Source: Enoplolaimus lenunculus (taxonomy: Eukaryota; Nematoda; Enoplea; Enoplida; Thoracostomopsidae). Taken from it: DNA of 64,000 nucleotides. The position numbers and the translations under genes were made by a program. The stretch lies in the NCBI GenBank assembly GCA_030248215.1, contig JASANG010003070.1, forward strand, positions 62,001 through 126,000, given 5' to 3'. The notes beneath the pieces are model-generated. The model did no database searches. It was not told the origin of the DNA and was given only the letters and a program-made list of their open reading frames with translations. Below, one piece after another: positions 34,588 through 45,930 of this stretch. Every line of letters begins with the position of its first letter. Position 1 is the stretch's first letter.

Positions 34588-34757
34588 GCCCATGTAAAGA
34601 CTTACGGGCAGAACGTTGTTCTGTGTCACTCGAACAAAGTAACCTTAGCTTTGGACTAATTTTTTGTTTAGGCTGAGGCTTGGGCTTAGGTTTAGGTTTA
34701 AGTATAAACACATTCTTATGCTTACGCTTAGGCCTAGGCCTAGGAATATGATTATAA
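34588..34757. mobile_element. Family A1 MITE, right end lost
   Basis: GGCCCATGTAAAGACTTACGG opens it, and TTAGGTTTAGGTTTAAG and TTAGGCCTAGGCCTAGG fill the core. The right end stops before CCTGTTC; a Family E element begins 20 bp on. Confidence 0.7.
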
Positions 34758-34776
34758 TATGTTTTCCATTAGTGTT

Positions 34777-35153
34777 AATCAGGGAACAACCAGGAGGTCT
34801 ACCTCCGGCTCCGGATCCTTCAAAAAATTGGCCTCCGGCTCCGGCTCCGGTAAAATTTTTGCCGGAGCTCCCGGCAATTTTGGTGGTAAAATTTTGCATA
34901 ATTTTGCAAAATTTATCAGTTTGACCGAGTTTCGTTTTACTTTTGCCGCAATTTTCAGGAAAGAATTTCCGATATTCGCAGATAATTAGCGTAAAACCAA
35001 ACAAATTAACAACATATTGCAGATATTGTATAAAATATCTAGTTAACCATCATCGTTACTACATAATTTCGCCTCACCTCTGGCTCTGGCTCCGGCAAGT
35101 TTTGTTGACCTCCGGCTCCGGCTCCGGTATTTTTCACCTCCGGTTGCACCCTG
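34777..35153. mobile_element. Family E hAT-like MITE
   Basis: From CAGGGAACAACCAGGAGG to CTCCGGTTGCACCCTG. Flanks GTGTTAAT and GTGTATAT match at six of eight positions, so the duplication is worn. Open frames on both strands inside it come from the GGCTCC repeats and are not genes. Confidence 0.8.
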
Positions 35154-35171
35154 GTGTATATTATTTCTACC

Positions 35172-35432
35172 AAACATCCTACACACACAAAAAAGTATTT
35201 CTGAATTTATTCAGAAAAGCATTTTCAGTTTCAAATCTGAAAAGTTTTTTCTGATATTTAAGACAATTTTTCTAAAAATAACTGGAAAACGTTTATTTTC
35301 AGAGTTTATTTTAAAACTTTTTTGAAAAGTGTTCTGTTGTAACAGAAATACATTTCAAGTGCACCTTGCTAATTATATGTCTTAAATGTAAGAAATTTTT
35401 CCTTAAATATCAGAAATATTATTTTGAGTGCA
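35172..35432. mobile_element. Inverted-repeat element downstream of the receptor gene
   Basis: ACACACAAAAAAGTATTTCTGA on the left is inverted against TCAGAAATATTATTTTGAGTGC on the right. Inside, TTTCTGAATTTATTCAGAAA and TCTGAAAAGTTTTTTCTGA form further palindromes. It appears once in the window. Confidence 0.6.
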
Positions 35433-35461
35433 GTCAATGAATCGTACGTAGTGGACAAAAT

Positions 35462-36459
35462 TTAAGCATCAGTTTCCCCGATAGGCCCGTCTTTTATCAA
35501 AATGTATTTCAGACATTTTTTCGATTCTCTCTGACCCTCAGTCGCCTGCCGTCCAACGTCATTGTAGTTCACAGATTCGTACAAATGATACATTGCACTT
35601 TGAAGCCAATGTGTACTTTTCGTCGAAATCACAGCCTTGTCGCAATCGGTTATTATTCCCATCTGTTTTCGACGAAGAGTCGCTCTGAGAGTTGCTCTGT
35701 TCAGTGGATACAGAAGGACAACTGTGGGTAAAACCCATGTCATCCATAAACAAACAGACGCTGCGGCAGAAATTTTTGTTTTCCAGTCCCAAATGAACAC
35801 ATTTTGATAGTTTAAAGTCATTGCATGTAAAGCAAAAGGCAGCCAGGCCGCGGTTGCGATATAAACTCCATATGAAAACAGCCTCAAACGCAGGACATCG
35901 CTAAACATTCTACCTCCAGATTCGTATTTCTCTCGCGATTGTTCCCAACGCAAACGACAACATTTAATCCAAGCAGCTGATAAATAAGCCATATGACCAA
36001 CTGCAACACAAACAAGGAAAATATGTGCAACCAAATCAAGGGTTAAGCGTTGCTGATTGGCCAGAATTAATTCATAACCAGAAACCAGAGCAAAAACAGT
36101 ACCTAAACAAATCCAAACAATCACAGACGCACAATAACCATCAAAACTGGACTGAAGTTGAACTGAAAACATTAAAGCTCCTAAACTCGCGATCAGAGCT
36201 GAAAGTTGAACGGCAGAAAACAAACTCAACCAAAGTTTAAAGCCGAAATCACTGAAATAATTCGTCAAATACTCGAATGCCTCGATTCCAGCCAATAAAG
36301 CACCAAAATTCAATGACGCGATTAAATTCCAAATGACGTAACTGATTCGGTAAAACGTCACTGATTTCGCCCATCGATTTTCATTTGCACAACCGCGAAA
36401 CACTGCTGTTGTTCCGTTGCTCACTGAATGGATTATTGTTTTCATGTTACTATTTTCAC

Positions 36460-36532
<73 letters not shown>

Positions 36533-36790
36533 TATATTATTATTGTTGTTGTTGTTGTTTGTTGCAATTTGTGAATATTTTTGCTGTTTACGACGTCGAT
36601 TGAAGCTTGCTATTCGAATATGAGGGTACAACACAATCAGATTCCCAATGAATCCCACAATCCACAATGGAATCAAAAGGAACATTGTGACGTTATGTAT
36701 ACTTTTGGAAAATGTCGAAGCTAAAAATAATGGAACCCGGCCAAAATTCAAATAATCCTCTGTTGTACCTGGTCGATATTCATGGTATCC
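35462..36790 (-). CDS. Divergent rhodopsin-like seven-helix receptor, last exon
   Basis: The frame enters at an acceptor (CATCTTTTTGGGCAG) near 36790 and ends TAA at 35462, about 442 codons. The N terminus (GYHEYRPGTTEDYLNFG) precedes seven hydrophobic segments. TM1 has the family GN pair (FIGNLIVLYP), TM6 reads AAWLPFALHAM, and TM7 reads WVLPTVVLLYPLNRATLR, a form of the NPxxY helix end. The usual DRY after TM3 is replaced by SSFDGYC. Between TM1 and TM2, in the first cytoplasmic loop, lies a run of about 40 asparagines from a TTA/ATT microsatellite. The C tail is short and basic then acidic. Ligand and subfamily are unknown. The first exon with the start codon was not found; there is no ATG before TM1, only one inside HNVTMFLL. 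Confidence 0.8.
36455..36558. repeat. (ATT)n microsatellite encoding the receptor's Asn run
   Basis: About 25 TTA/ATT triplets in a row followed by GTT triplets. On the - strand they read AAT and AAC, asparagine. It is the most length-variable place in the receptor coding sequence. Confidence 0.95.
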
Positions 36791-36964
36791 CTGCCCAAAA
36801 AGATGTAAACTATAGAGCGCAGTAAAAGTTTATGTTCACCTTTCATTGTTCCTACTTGGTTTGATATACTTCAGTTTAATGATCAGGCAGTAAATGGACC
36901 AATGAAACCAATAGGGGCCTTCCTACTAAACCTAAGCCAAAATCTAAACCCTGGACCTGAGCTT

Positions 36965-37060
36965 CCTTCACTACAAAAAATGATGATTCAAATTGACTCT
37001 GTCCGAAATAGGCTGTACGGGACTAAACAAACTGTGTCAAATTCACTTGCTTGAACACTG
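36965..37060. mobile_element. Family C MITE fragment
   Basis: CACTACAAAAAATGATGATTC followed by AAATTGACTCTGTCCGAAATAGGC matches the left half of Family C. The right half is missing. Confidence 0.6.
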
Positions 37061-37466
37061 GACGAGTTGTTAAAACGTGCTACTCAGCTAACAATCGCAC
37101 AACTATCATGGTTTTATCAGAAAAATTAAAGAATTAATTGCCAAAAACTACTTAAAATAACGCTTTGCTATTTTGAAAACGAATACCTACTTTTCCAGGA
37201 CAGGCGTGCAGTTTTGAAAAGATATCCGGCCTAAAACATAATTTCAAACAAAATTGCAACTGCAGTTGTCCGGACTGCGATATCTACAGAGTCCATTTTA
37301 CTATCTGTCGAAAAAATTTCAAATTTCGTTTAGAGCTAAAAATTCAAAACAGAGAAAAATTAATCATTCAATTTTTGTCATAGTTTTGCCACAATTAGGC
37401 GGCTTGCATATCACTTATCATCAGTTTAGTAACAGGTTTTCAAACCTTGAAAATCAGCGGCTAACG

Positions 37467-38081
37467 CGGGGTTCACATTATAACTGGGGCAGCCTGAAAT
37501 ACGTTTTGTCCCTATTACAATAGCGAGTAACGTTTTGTCTACACGTAAATCCGCTGTGAAGTTCCAAAAATTTGAATTGTCTGATATCTTAATGTGACCT
37601 CCATTATTTGTACTGCAATATCATATGATATTCGAAATATTGTCCGTCAGTATCATATGACATGTTTGAAAATGTCTGCAAAGTTGTGGAAAACTAGCCT
37701 GAATGTCCTGTAGAATACAAAACTTTCACCGGAAAGTTAAAAATAGAAGCTAATTTAGTATTCGAAATCACTTACAGCTAAATTAGCTTCCTTTTTGTTT
37801 ATTATTCGTGCGCATAAATTACGTTGTCGTGCATGATATCACGTGATTTTCGGTAGAATTTCGGAGTATCATATGATATTTTCATAAATGTCCCACAATA
37901 TCATGTGCAATATGGCTGTTTGTATACAATGATTCCTGGAGATGCGGAATTTGTACGCCAATATTATGCGACATTTCTATTTTGTCTACATACCACTATT
38001 CATATCACTAAATTTTATGCTGACGTCGAGTCAACATGGAACAAAACGTGTTCCGGGATGCCCCAGTTAACGTGAACTCCG
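37467..38081. mobile_element. Family F non-autonomous DNA transposon
   Basis: GGGGTTCACATTATAACTGGG on the left and CCCCAGTTAACGTGAACTCC on the right are inverted. CATATGATAT motifs recur inside, as in 1652-2325, with which it shares order and text (GTCCCTATTA near the left, CGTCGAGTCAACATG near the right). Confidence 0.8.
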
Positions 38082-38794
38082 CATAAAGAATAAGTGATCC
38101 CGCAATGGCTCGTCGACGAAGACCGCAACCTTGTTTCAAAGCAAACTAACTCATCAAAATGAAAAAAACGGTTTCGATACAAGTATGAACAAGGATGAAA
38201 TCGACAATTCATCATTGAATCAAACCAAAAGTTTTAGCCACAACAAGAAAAAGCAATAAATTACCGCAGTTTACTACAATGTTTAAGTCAAATACTGCAA
38301 TAAATGCACTGTGTATTAAGTCAACATTCGCTCATTTCGTTCTGCAATTGCAATAAAGCGTGCAATCAAAGTATTTGGCTGTGCGTTTTATGCTAAATGA
38401 ATAAAGGCTTCGATATTTAAGAAGCAAAAGTATTATGTATTAAGTATACTAGAGAACACACAGTGGAGTTTTATATTTAGTGTTCGATACGCTAATGTAA
38501 CAGCGATTTGGGCCATGCGTGGCTGCGGCTACAGTCTAAAGTCGGGTTTTCCCAACATTGCTTAGAAATATTGGCTAAAATTTGCCTTATCAGCTAAAAT
38601 ACTTTTTGAGCAGCAAATTTATACTGGAATTGTAATCGGAATCGGAAGTAGAGATCTTGTGACTGTACGGATAATTTGTTGTAACAAAGACAAAACAGCT
38701 GACTTTTCTATAACATATTGACAAAGTGGCATCTGTATGTGCTATAGTGTGACAAAGTATACGCCGTTCAGAGGGACTCTCTGTTTTCAGCCGG

Positions 38795-40135
38795 GTTGTA
38801 ATGGCTGTCCCGGCAGTCCCACTATCCGTTGTCCCAACTGTCCTCGTTGTCCAGGCTGTTCCATTGTCCATTGTACCGGCTGTCCCACTGTTCCGTTGTC
38901 ATGGCTGTGCCCGCTGTCCGCTGTCACGGCTGTCCCGCTATCCCACTGTCCCGTTGTCCCAGCTATTTCCGCTATTCCGGCTATCCCATTGTCCGTTGTC
39001 ATGGCTGTTCCCGCTCTCCCACTGTCCGTTGTACCGGCTGACCCACTGTCCCGTTGTTCCGGCTGTCCCACTATCCGTTGTCCCGGCTATCCCACTGTTT
39101 CGTTGTCATTGCTGTCCCCGCTGTTCCACTGTCGCGATGTCTCTGCTGTCCCCACAATCCCCGCTGTCCCGTAGTCCCGGCTGTCCCACTGTCCGTTGTC
39201 AATGCTGTCCCGGCTGTCCCGCGGTCAGTTATCCCGGCTGTCCCACTGTCGAGTTGTTCCGGCTGTCCCACTGTCCGTTGTCCCCGCTGTCTCACTGTCC
39301 CGTTATCCCGGTTGTCCCCGCTGTCTAACTGTCCCGTTATCCCGGTTGTCCCCGCTGTTCCTTCTGTCCCACAGGTCGGTTGCCATGGCTGCCCCAGCTG
39401 TCCCACTATCCGTTGTTTCGACTATCCCCGTTGTCCCGGCTGTCCCACTTCCACGTTGTTCCGGCTGTCCCACTGTCGGCTGTACTGGCTGTCCCATTGT
39501 CCGTTGTCCCGGCTGTCAAACTGTCAGTGGTCCCGGCTGTCAAACTGTCAGTTGTCCCGGCTGTCAAACTGTCAGTTGTCCCGGCTGTCAAACTGTCAGT
39601 TGTCCCGGCTGTCCCGACTATCCCACTGTCCGTTGTCCCGGCTGTACTATTGTCCCGTGGTCCCGGCTGCCCCACTGTCCGTGGTCCCGGCTATCCCTTT
39701 GTTCCGTGGTCCCGGCTGTTTAACTGTCTCGTTGTCCGGCTGTCCCACTGTCCGTTATCTCGGCTGTCCCACTGTCCCACTGTCCGTTGTCCCGGCTGTC
39801 CGACTGATCCGTTGTCCTGGCTGTCCGACAGATCCGTTGTTTCGGCTGTCCCACTGTTTCGTTGTCTCGACTGTTTCCACTGTCCCGGCTGTCCTACTGT
39901 CCGTTGTCTCGCTGTCCCGGCTATTCCATTGTCCACCCGGCTGTGCCATTGTCCCGTGGTCCGGGCTGTCTGTTGTCCCGACTACCTCACTGTCCGTTGT
40001 CCCGGCTGTCCCACTGTCCATTGTTCCGGCTGACCCATTGTTCTGTTGTCCCGGCTGTACCCGCTGTCCCACTGTCCATTGTTCCGGCTGTCCCACTGTC
40101 CCGACTGTCCCATTGTCCCGGCTGTCCTGGCTTAC
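38795..40135. repeat. 24-bp GC-rich minisatellite, about 55 copies
   Basis: The consensus unit is CCGGCTGTCCCACTG then TCCGTTGTC. Sub-blocks vary, for example a run at 39500-39610 with TGTCAAACTGTCAGT in place of the consensus. The unit has no stop in several frames on either strand, so frames of up to 362 codons appear; they overlap each other on both strands and I do not call them genes. Confidence 0.95.
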
Positions 40136-40182
40136 CTACTGAACAAGTAAAAGTCGCGATTTCAAAATAATAATTTTATGAC

Positions 40183-40549
40183 CTTGGTTGGATTTCTGAA
40201 AACTTACTTAAGTATTTGCTTAAGTTATACTTAAGGAATTACCTAAGCCGCCGAATTAAGCAAATATTTAAATTTTCGAGCATACCAAAGATGCGCCAAA
40301 TAACGGTTACCGTCATGACAAGAAACTAACAGTTTTGCTTTATATTAAGAAGGCATCATGAGTGTAGAATTTCAATTTTACCAATGTTAGTATACCTGGC
40401 TGGTTAATTTGTAATAAAACGAATTTAGTCAGCGACTTAATACTTAACTTAAGTACGCTTTAAAAAACAGCAAAATAGTTAAGCAATTACTTAGCCCGTA
40501 CTTAAAAGTACTATTAAGTCGTACTTAATAGGGTTTCGGAAACCCAGCC
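40183..40549. mobile_element. Family H MITE
   Basis: GGTTGGATTTCTGAAAACTTAC on the left and AATAGGGTTTCGGAAACCCAGCC on the right are inverted with drift. The interior has CTTAAGTATTTGCTTAAG and ACTTAGCCCGTACTTAA. It matches 13001-13531 without the nested insertion. Confidence 0.75.
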
Positions 40550-40554
40550 TTTAT

Positions 40555-40735
40555 GGGCCCATGCATAGAACAGGACCGGGACATTTTCTCACGGGATCGT
40601 AAAGGAGTAAGCTCAAGCTGTAGGCTCAACTTTTGCTTAGGTTTAGGCTTAGGTTAACGTATAGGCTCATCCTTACGCTTAGGCTTAGAAATATGGTTTG
40701 ACTACTATTCTGGCCATGGTCTATACATGGGTCTG
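40555..40735. mobile_element. Family A1 MITE
   Basis: GGGCCCATGCATAGAACAGG at the left and GGTCTATACATGGGTC at the right. The core holds TTAGGTTTAGGCTTAGG. It lies directly after the Family H element. Confidence 0.8.
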
Positions 40736-41255
40736 CCATTGTATATCCAGAGATGAAAAGTATCTTAAGCACTTGTTTTAACATGCTGCTCTGACGACTT
40801 ACCTGACTTACAAGCTGATTGTTATGAGCGTAACATACAATTCTAAAATCGTTTATGCAACTGCCTCAATAGTTTTGGGATTCGGTTTAGAAAATTATAT
40901 TGAATACTTGCGTTGGCCAACTGAAATTGAGTTGATTTGGTTTATCTCCGTCTGATTAATAAACCACTGCAATGGAGGTTCAATCCAATGTCACCCTTTT
41001 CTCGAACTATATATACATGAGTCATTCTAAGTTCCAAAAAGGAAGAAGCAAATAGAAATCACTTACGCTAAGTCGTAATGTTTCAGTCTCACTGTTTTTC
41101 GTTTATTACGCAATTTCAGAAGCCCAAACAAATAATTTCCCTTATCTACGTATGTTCCACCTAATTTTGAAGTCAGCATTTTGCGATTTCACTTGCGTTC
41201 GTTCATTTTCTGTCATACATGTTGTCATTTTTCAGGTTTATACAATCATATGAAC

Positions 41256-41725
41256 ACGATAGTGTTCATATGTATGATTCGCGCATCTCAAGCGCGTATT
41301 TTCAGTTTTGTTCGCATGTTGGTGCTGAAATAATATCAGACCTGTATCGTTTAAATTTTGTACACTGGTATCCTGGTACGTAAGGAATATTTGTGCCAAA
41401 GGATTTTGCAAACCAGTGTGGTCTTCAATAGTTACGGTCAAAAAACTCCTTACAGAAAGTGCACGAAATTTTTCATTTTGGTTCAACACTTTAGTGTTCA
41501 TATATATGATTCGCGCATCTCAAGCGCGTATTTTCAGTTTAGTTCGCATGTTGGTGCTCAAGTAATATCAGACCTGTATCGTTTAAATTTTGTACACTGG
41601 TATCCTGGTACGTAAGGAATATTTGTGCCAAAGGATTTTGCAAACCAGTGTGGTCTTCAATAGTTACGGTCAAAAAACTCCTTACAGAAAGTGCACGAAA
41701 TTTTTCATTTTGGTTCAACACTTTT
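41256..41725. repeat. 232-bp tandem duplication
   Basis: Text from GTGTTCATATRTATGATTCG through CATTTTGGTTCAACACTTT occurs twice with a 232-bp period (for example GATTCGCGCATCTC at 41276 and 41508). Copies differ at only a few sites. Paired frames in each copy are side effects. No further copy was seen. Confidence 0.95.
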
Positions 41726-41773
41726 TACAAGTTAGCTATGTAATTTTACGATTATAACTTTCGCCACTTTATA

Positions 41774-44520
41774 GAGCTTACGGTTGGTTTCACCCCAACG
41801 GTTGGTTTCACCCCAACAGTCGGTTTCACCCCAACGGTTGGTTTCACCCCAACGGTTGGTTTCACCCCAACGGTTAGTTTTACCCCAACGGTTGGTTTTG
41901 CCCCAACGGTTGGTTTTGCCCCAACGGTTGGTTTCACCCCAACGGTTGGTTTCACCCCAACGGTTGGTTTTGCCCCAACGGTTGGTTTTGCCCCAACGGT
42001 TGGTTTTGCCCCACCACTTTATAGAGCTTACGGTTGGTTTCACCCCAACGGTTGGTTTCACCCCAACAGTCGGTTTCACCCCAACGGTTTGTTTCACCCC
42101 AACGGTTTGTTTCACCCCAACGGTTAGTTTTGCCCCAAGGGTGGGTTTCCCCACCCACGCCCCCGCGCCCCCCCCGCGCCCCCCCCGCCCCTTGGTTTCA
42201 CCCCCCCCCCCCAACGGTTGGTTTCACCCAACAGTCGGTTTCACCCCAACGGTTTGTTTCACCCCAACGGTTTGTTTCACCCCAACGGTTAGTTTTGCCC
42301 CAACGGTTGGTTTTGCCCCAACTGTTGGTTTCACCAACGGTAGGTTTTGCCCCAACGGTTGGTTTTGCCCCAACGGTTGGTTTTGCCCCAACGGTTGGTT
42401 TTGCCCCAACGGTTGGTTTCACCCCAACGGTTGGTTTCAGCCCAACAGTCGGTTTCTCCCCAACGGTTGGTTTCACCCCAACGGTTGGTTTCACCCCAAC
42501 GGTTGGTTTTGCCCCAACGGTTGGTTTTGCCCCAACGGTTGGTTTTGCCCCAACGGTTGGTTTTGCCCCAACGGTTGGTTTTGCCCCACCGGTTGGTTTC
42601 ACCCCAACGGTTGGTTTTGCCCCAACGGTTGGTTTCAGCTCAACGGTTGGTTTCACCCCAACGGTTGGCTTCACCAAACGGATGGTTTCACTCCAACGGA
42701 TGGTTTCACCACAACAGTGGGTTCCACCCCAACGGTTGGTTTTACCCCAACGGTTGGTTTCACCCCAACGGTTGGTTTCACCCCAACGGTTGGTCTCACC
42801 CCAACAGTCGGTTTCACCCCAACGGTTGGTCTCACCCCAACAATCGGTTTCACCCCAACGGTTGGTTTTGCCCCAACGGTTGGTTTGGCCCCAACGGTTT
42901 TGCCCCAACGGTTGGTTTTGCCCCGCCACTTTATAGAGCTTACGGTTGGTTTCACCCCAACAGGCGGTTTCACCCCAACGGTTGGTTTCACCCCAACGGT
43001 TGGTTTCACCCCAACGGTTAGTTTTGCTTCAACGGTTGGTTTTGCCCCAACGGTTGGTTTTGCCCCAACGGTTGGTATCACCGCAACGGTTGGTTTCACC
43101 CCAACAGTCGGTTTCTCCCCAACGGTTGGTTTCACCCCAACGGTTGGTTTCACCCCAACGGTTGGTTTTGCCCCAACGGTTGGTTTTGCCCCAACGGTTG
43201 GTTTTGCCCCAACGGTTGGTTTTGCCCCAACGGTTGGTTTTGCCCCAACGGTTGGTTTCACCCCAACGGTTGGTTTTGCCCCAACGGTTGGTTTCAGCTT
43301 AACGGTTGGTTTCACCCCAACGGTTGGCTTCAACAAACGGATGGTTTCACTCCAACGGATGGTTTCACCACAACAGTGGGTTCCACCCCAACGGTTAAGG
43401 TTTTACCCCAACGGTTGGTTTCACCCCAACGGTTGGTCTCACCCCAACAGTCGGTTTCACCCCAACGGTTGGTCTCACCCCAACAGTCGGTTTCACCCCA
43501 ACGGTTGGTTTTGCCCCAACGGTTGGTTTTGCCCCAACGGTTGGTTTCACCGCTACTTTTGGTTTCACCCCAACAGTCGGTTTTGCCCCAACGGTTGGTT
43601 TCACCCCAACGGTTGGTTTCACCCCAACGGTTAGTTTTGCCCCAACGGTTGGTTTCACCCCAACGGTTGGTTTTGCCCCAACGGTTGGTTTTGCCCCAAT
43701 GGTTGGTTTTGCCCCAACGGTTGGTTTTGCCCCAACGGTTGGTTTTGCCCCAACGGTTGGTTTCACCCCAACGGTTGGTTTTGTCCCAACGGTTGGTTTC
43801 AGCTCAACGGTTGGTTTCACCCCAACGGTTGGCTTCACCAAACGGATGGTTTCACTCCAACGGATGGTTTCACCACAACAGTGGGTTCCACCCCAACGGT
43901 TGGTTTTACCCCAACGGTTGGTTTCACCCCAACGGTTGGTTTCACCCCAACGGTTGGTCTCACCCCAACATTCGGTTTCACCCCAACGGTTGGTCTCACC
44001 CCAACAGTCGGTTTCACCCCAACGGTTGGTTTTGCCCCAACGGTTGGTTTGGCCCCAACGGTTGGTTTCGCCCCAACGGTTGGTTTCACCCCAACGGTTG
44101 GTTTCACCCCAACAGTCGGTTTCTCCCCAACGGTTGGTTTCACCCCAACGGTTGGTTTCACCCCAACGGTCGGTTTCACCCCAACAGTCGGTTTCACCCC
44201 AACGTTCGGTTTCATCCCAACGGTTGGTTTCACACCAACGGTTGGTTTCACCACAACGGTTGGTTCCACCCCAACGGTTGGTTCCACCCCAACGGTTGCT
44301 TTTGTACCAACGGTTCGTTTCACCCCAGGGGTTCGTTTCACCCCAGCGGTTAATTTTACCCCAGCGGTTAATTTTGCCCCAGACGTTGGTTTCACACTAA
44401 AGGCTGGTTTCACCTCAACGGTCGGTTTCAGCCCAAGGGTTGGTTTCACACAAACGGTTAGCTTCACCGCAACGGACGATGTCACCCCCATCGTTTGCTT
44501 CGTCCCAACTCTTGGTTTCA
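41774..44520. repeat. 18-bp minisatellite with palindromic core, about 150 copies
   Basis: The unit is CCAACGGTTGGTTTCACC, with a common variant CCAACGGTTGGTTTTGCC. CCAACGGTTGG is a perfect palindrome. Blocks of several hundred bp recur: the left flanking text CACTTTATAGAGCTTACGG appears at 41765 and again inside the array at 42015 and 42927, and a block with AACGGATGGTTTCACTCC recurs near 42673, 43333 and 43837. Near 42160-42215 there is a C-run. Units drift towards the right end. The 18-bp unit lacks stops, giving overlapping frames up to 616 codons on both strands; I do not call them genes. Confidence 0.95.
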
Positions 44521-44671
44521 TACAAATACTTTGATTAGGCGCTTGTTGCCATGACAATAGTTTCTTTCAACCAAGCTATCTATTTAAACTCAGTATTTAC
44601 TTTAATCAGTCCTCTCATTTTTCATAACCTGGATTGGTGGATTAATGCAGCAGCTTGGTAAAGCGGTTGAA

Positions 44672-45448
44672 ACTAGAAAAAAATGCTCAGCACTTGAGCA
44701 AAAAGGGATATGTTTCATATTCCTATTAAAAGTAGGGTAAACTAGATGAGCACATTCGCTTGATGTAACCTGGAAAAGTATTAAGAAACAATAGCGGCCA
44801 AAATCATGTTAATTATTAATTTTTCTGAAACATATATGCTTTTCTTGAATGCAAAGCGAAATTATTTCTGAAATGTAGACAGATTTAGCTTGGAATAAAA
44901 GCATTGTGTGGCGACATAATGGCTGTTAGATTTTTGATGACCAATTTTGTTAGATACTTTCTTAAACAGACGTCACAAAACGAATCGCAATTGATGCTTT
45001 AAAAAGGCTCCAGTTATAAGTGACTTTTGAGTTTACTCGATTTTTTACTTTTGTGACTAATTATATAAATGCGCATTTCCCACCCGAGTTATTTATCTGT
45101 TTCACTGCATAGTCACAACTATAGAAGCTCACAAATCGCACCGTATTCTGGCAACATCGATTAACTTGCAAAATCAAAGAGCGGTATACCTCAGCCATGT
45201 CTCTGCGACCCTAAGGAATTTCTGAAAATTGCTCACAAATCCTGTCAAAAACTTCAATGTTAGAAATAGATTTGCTGTCCGCAAGATGTTTCAGAAAAAT
45301 TAATAATTAACATGATTTTGGCCGCTATTGTTTCTTAATATTTTTCCAGGTTACATCAAGCGAATGTGCTGATCTAGTTTACCATAATTTTAATAGGAAT
45401 ATGAAACATATCCCTTTTTGCTCAAGTGCTGAGCATTTTTTTCTAGTT
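44672..45448. mobile_element. Non-autonomous DNA transposon with 158-bp inverted ends
   Basis: 44672-44829 (starting ACTAGAAAAAAATGCTCAGC) is mirrored almost perfectly by 45290-45448 (ending GCTGAGCATTTTTTTCTAGT). Both arms contain TAATTATTAATTTTTCTG at their inner edge. The 460-bp centre has no transposase frame. Arm identity is very high, suggesting recent activity or gene conversion. Confidence 0.9.
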
Positions 45449-45779
45449 CAATGATTAATTCAGGTTTATACAATTCAATGATTAATGTATTTTCTTAAAG
45501 ATAAGTTTTGCAAATTTTGGCCTTAGACAAACTATCAACGTGTTTAAGACTGCAAAATGCGGTTTCACATAAAAATTAATTGGGCATCTACATTGTGCTA
45601 AATTTCATAACAAACCGTGTGTTCTAAATATTAAACGGGGATACTACTTGCGTCAAGCTTTGAGTATCGACAGGCTTTATTCGGTCATTTTTTTATTTTG
45701 TTGTCTTTTGTAATAAATCAATATGCTAGTTTATATTATTTATTATTCAATGTAAACTATTATCTTTTTATTATTTTAC

Positions 45780-45930
45780 AGTTTAGTAAGGTTTCAAGAA
45801 AAATCAACGAATCTTAAGACCAACATCGGAAAAGTTACCTACACTTCTGTTTTAATATTTAGCACTGGAAAATGGTATTATCTGCTGGCAAACCTGGAGG
45901 TGAATGGTGAAGGTTCAAGAAATTGAAGAC
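45780..45930 (+). other. Possible orphan exon, weak
   Basis: After an acceptor-like TGTTTTAATATTTAG at 45862, a short frame reads TGKWYYLLANLEVNGEGSRN then TGA. A second acceptor, TTTATTATTTTACAG, lies at 45781. It looks somewhat protein-like but is only 21 codons long and has no partner exon. It may be chance. Confidence 0.15.

Noticed and set aside
38801-40170. Open frames of up to 362 codons rich in CPTVRCPG and SRLSHCPL
   Set aside because: Same cause: a 24-bp unit with no stop in several frames on both strands. The cysteine-rich look is a translation artefact of the repeat.
41784-44534. Very long open frames (up to 616 codons) rich in PTVGFT, QRLVSP or GWFHPN
   Set aside because: They appear in several frames on both strands at once because the 18-bp unit has no stop. 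No splice sites, start context or non-repeat domain supports any of them.
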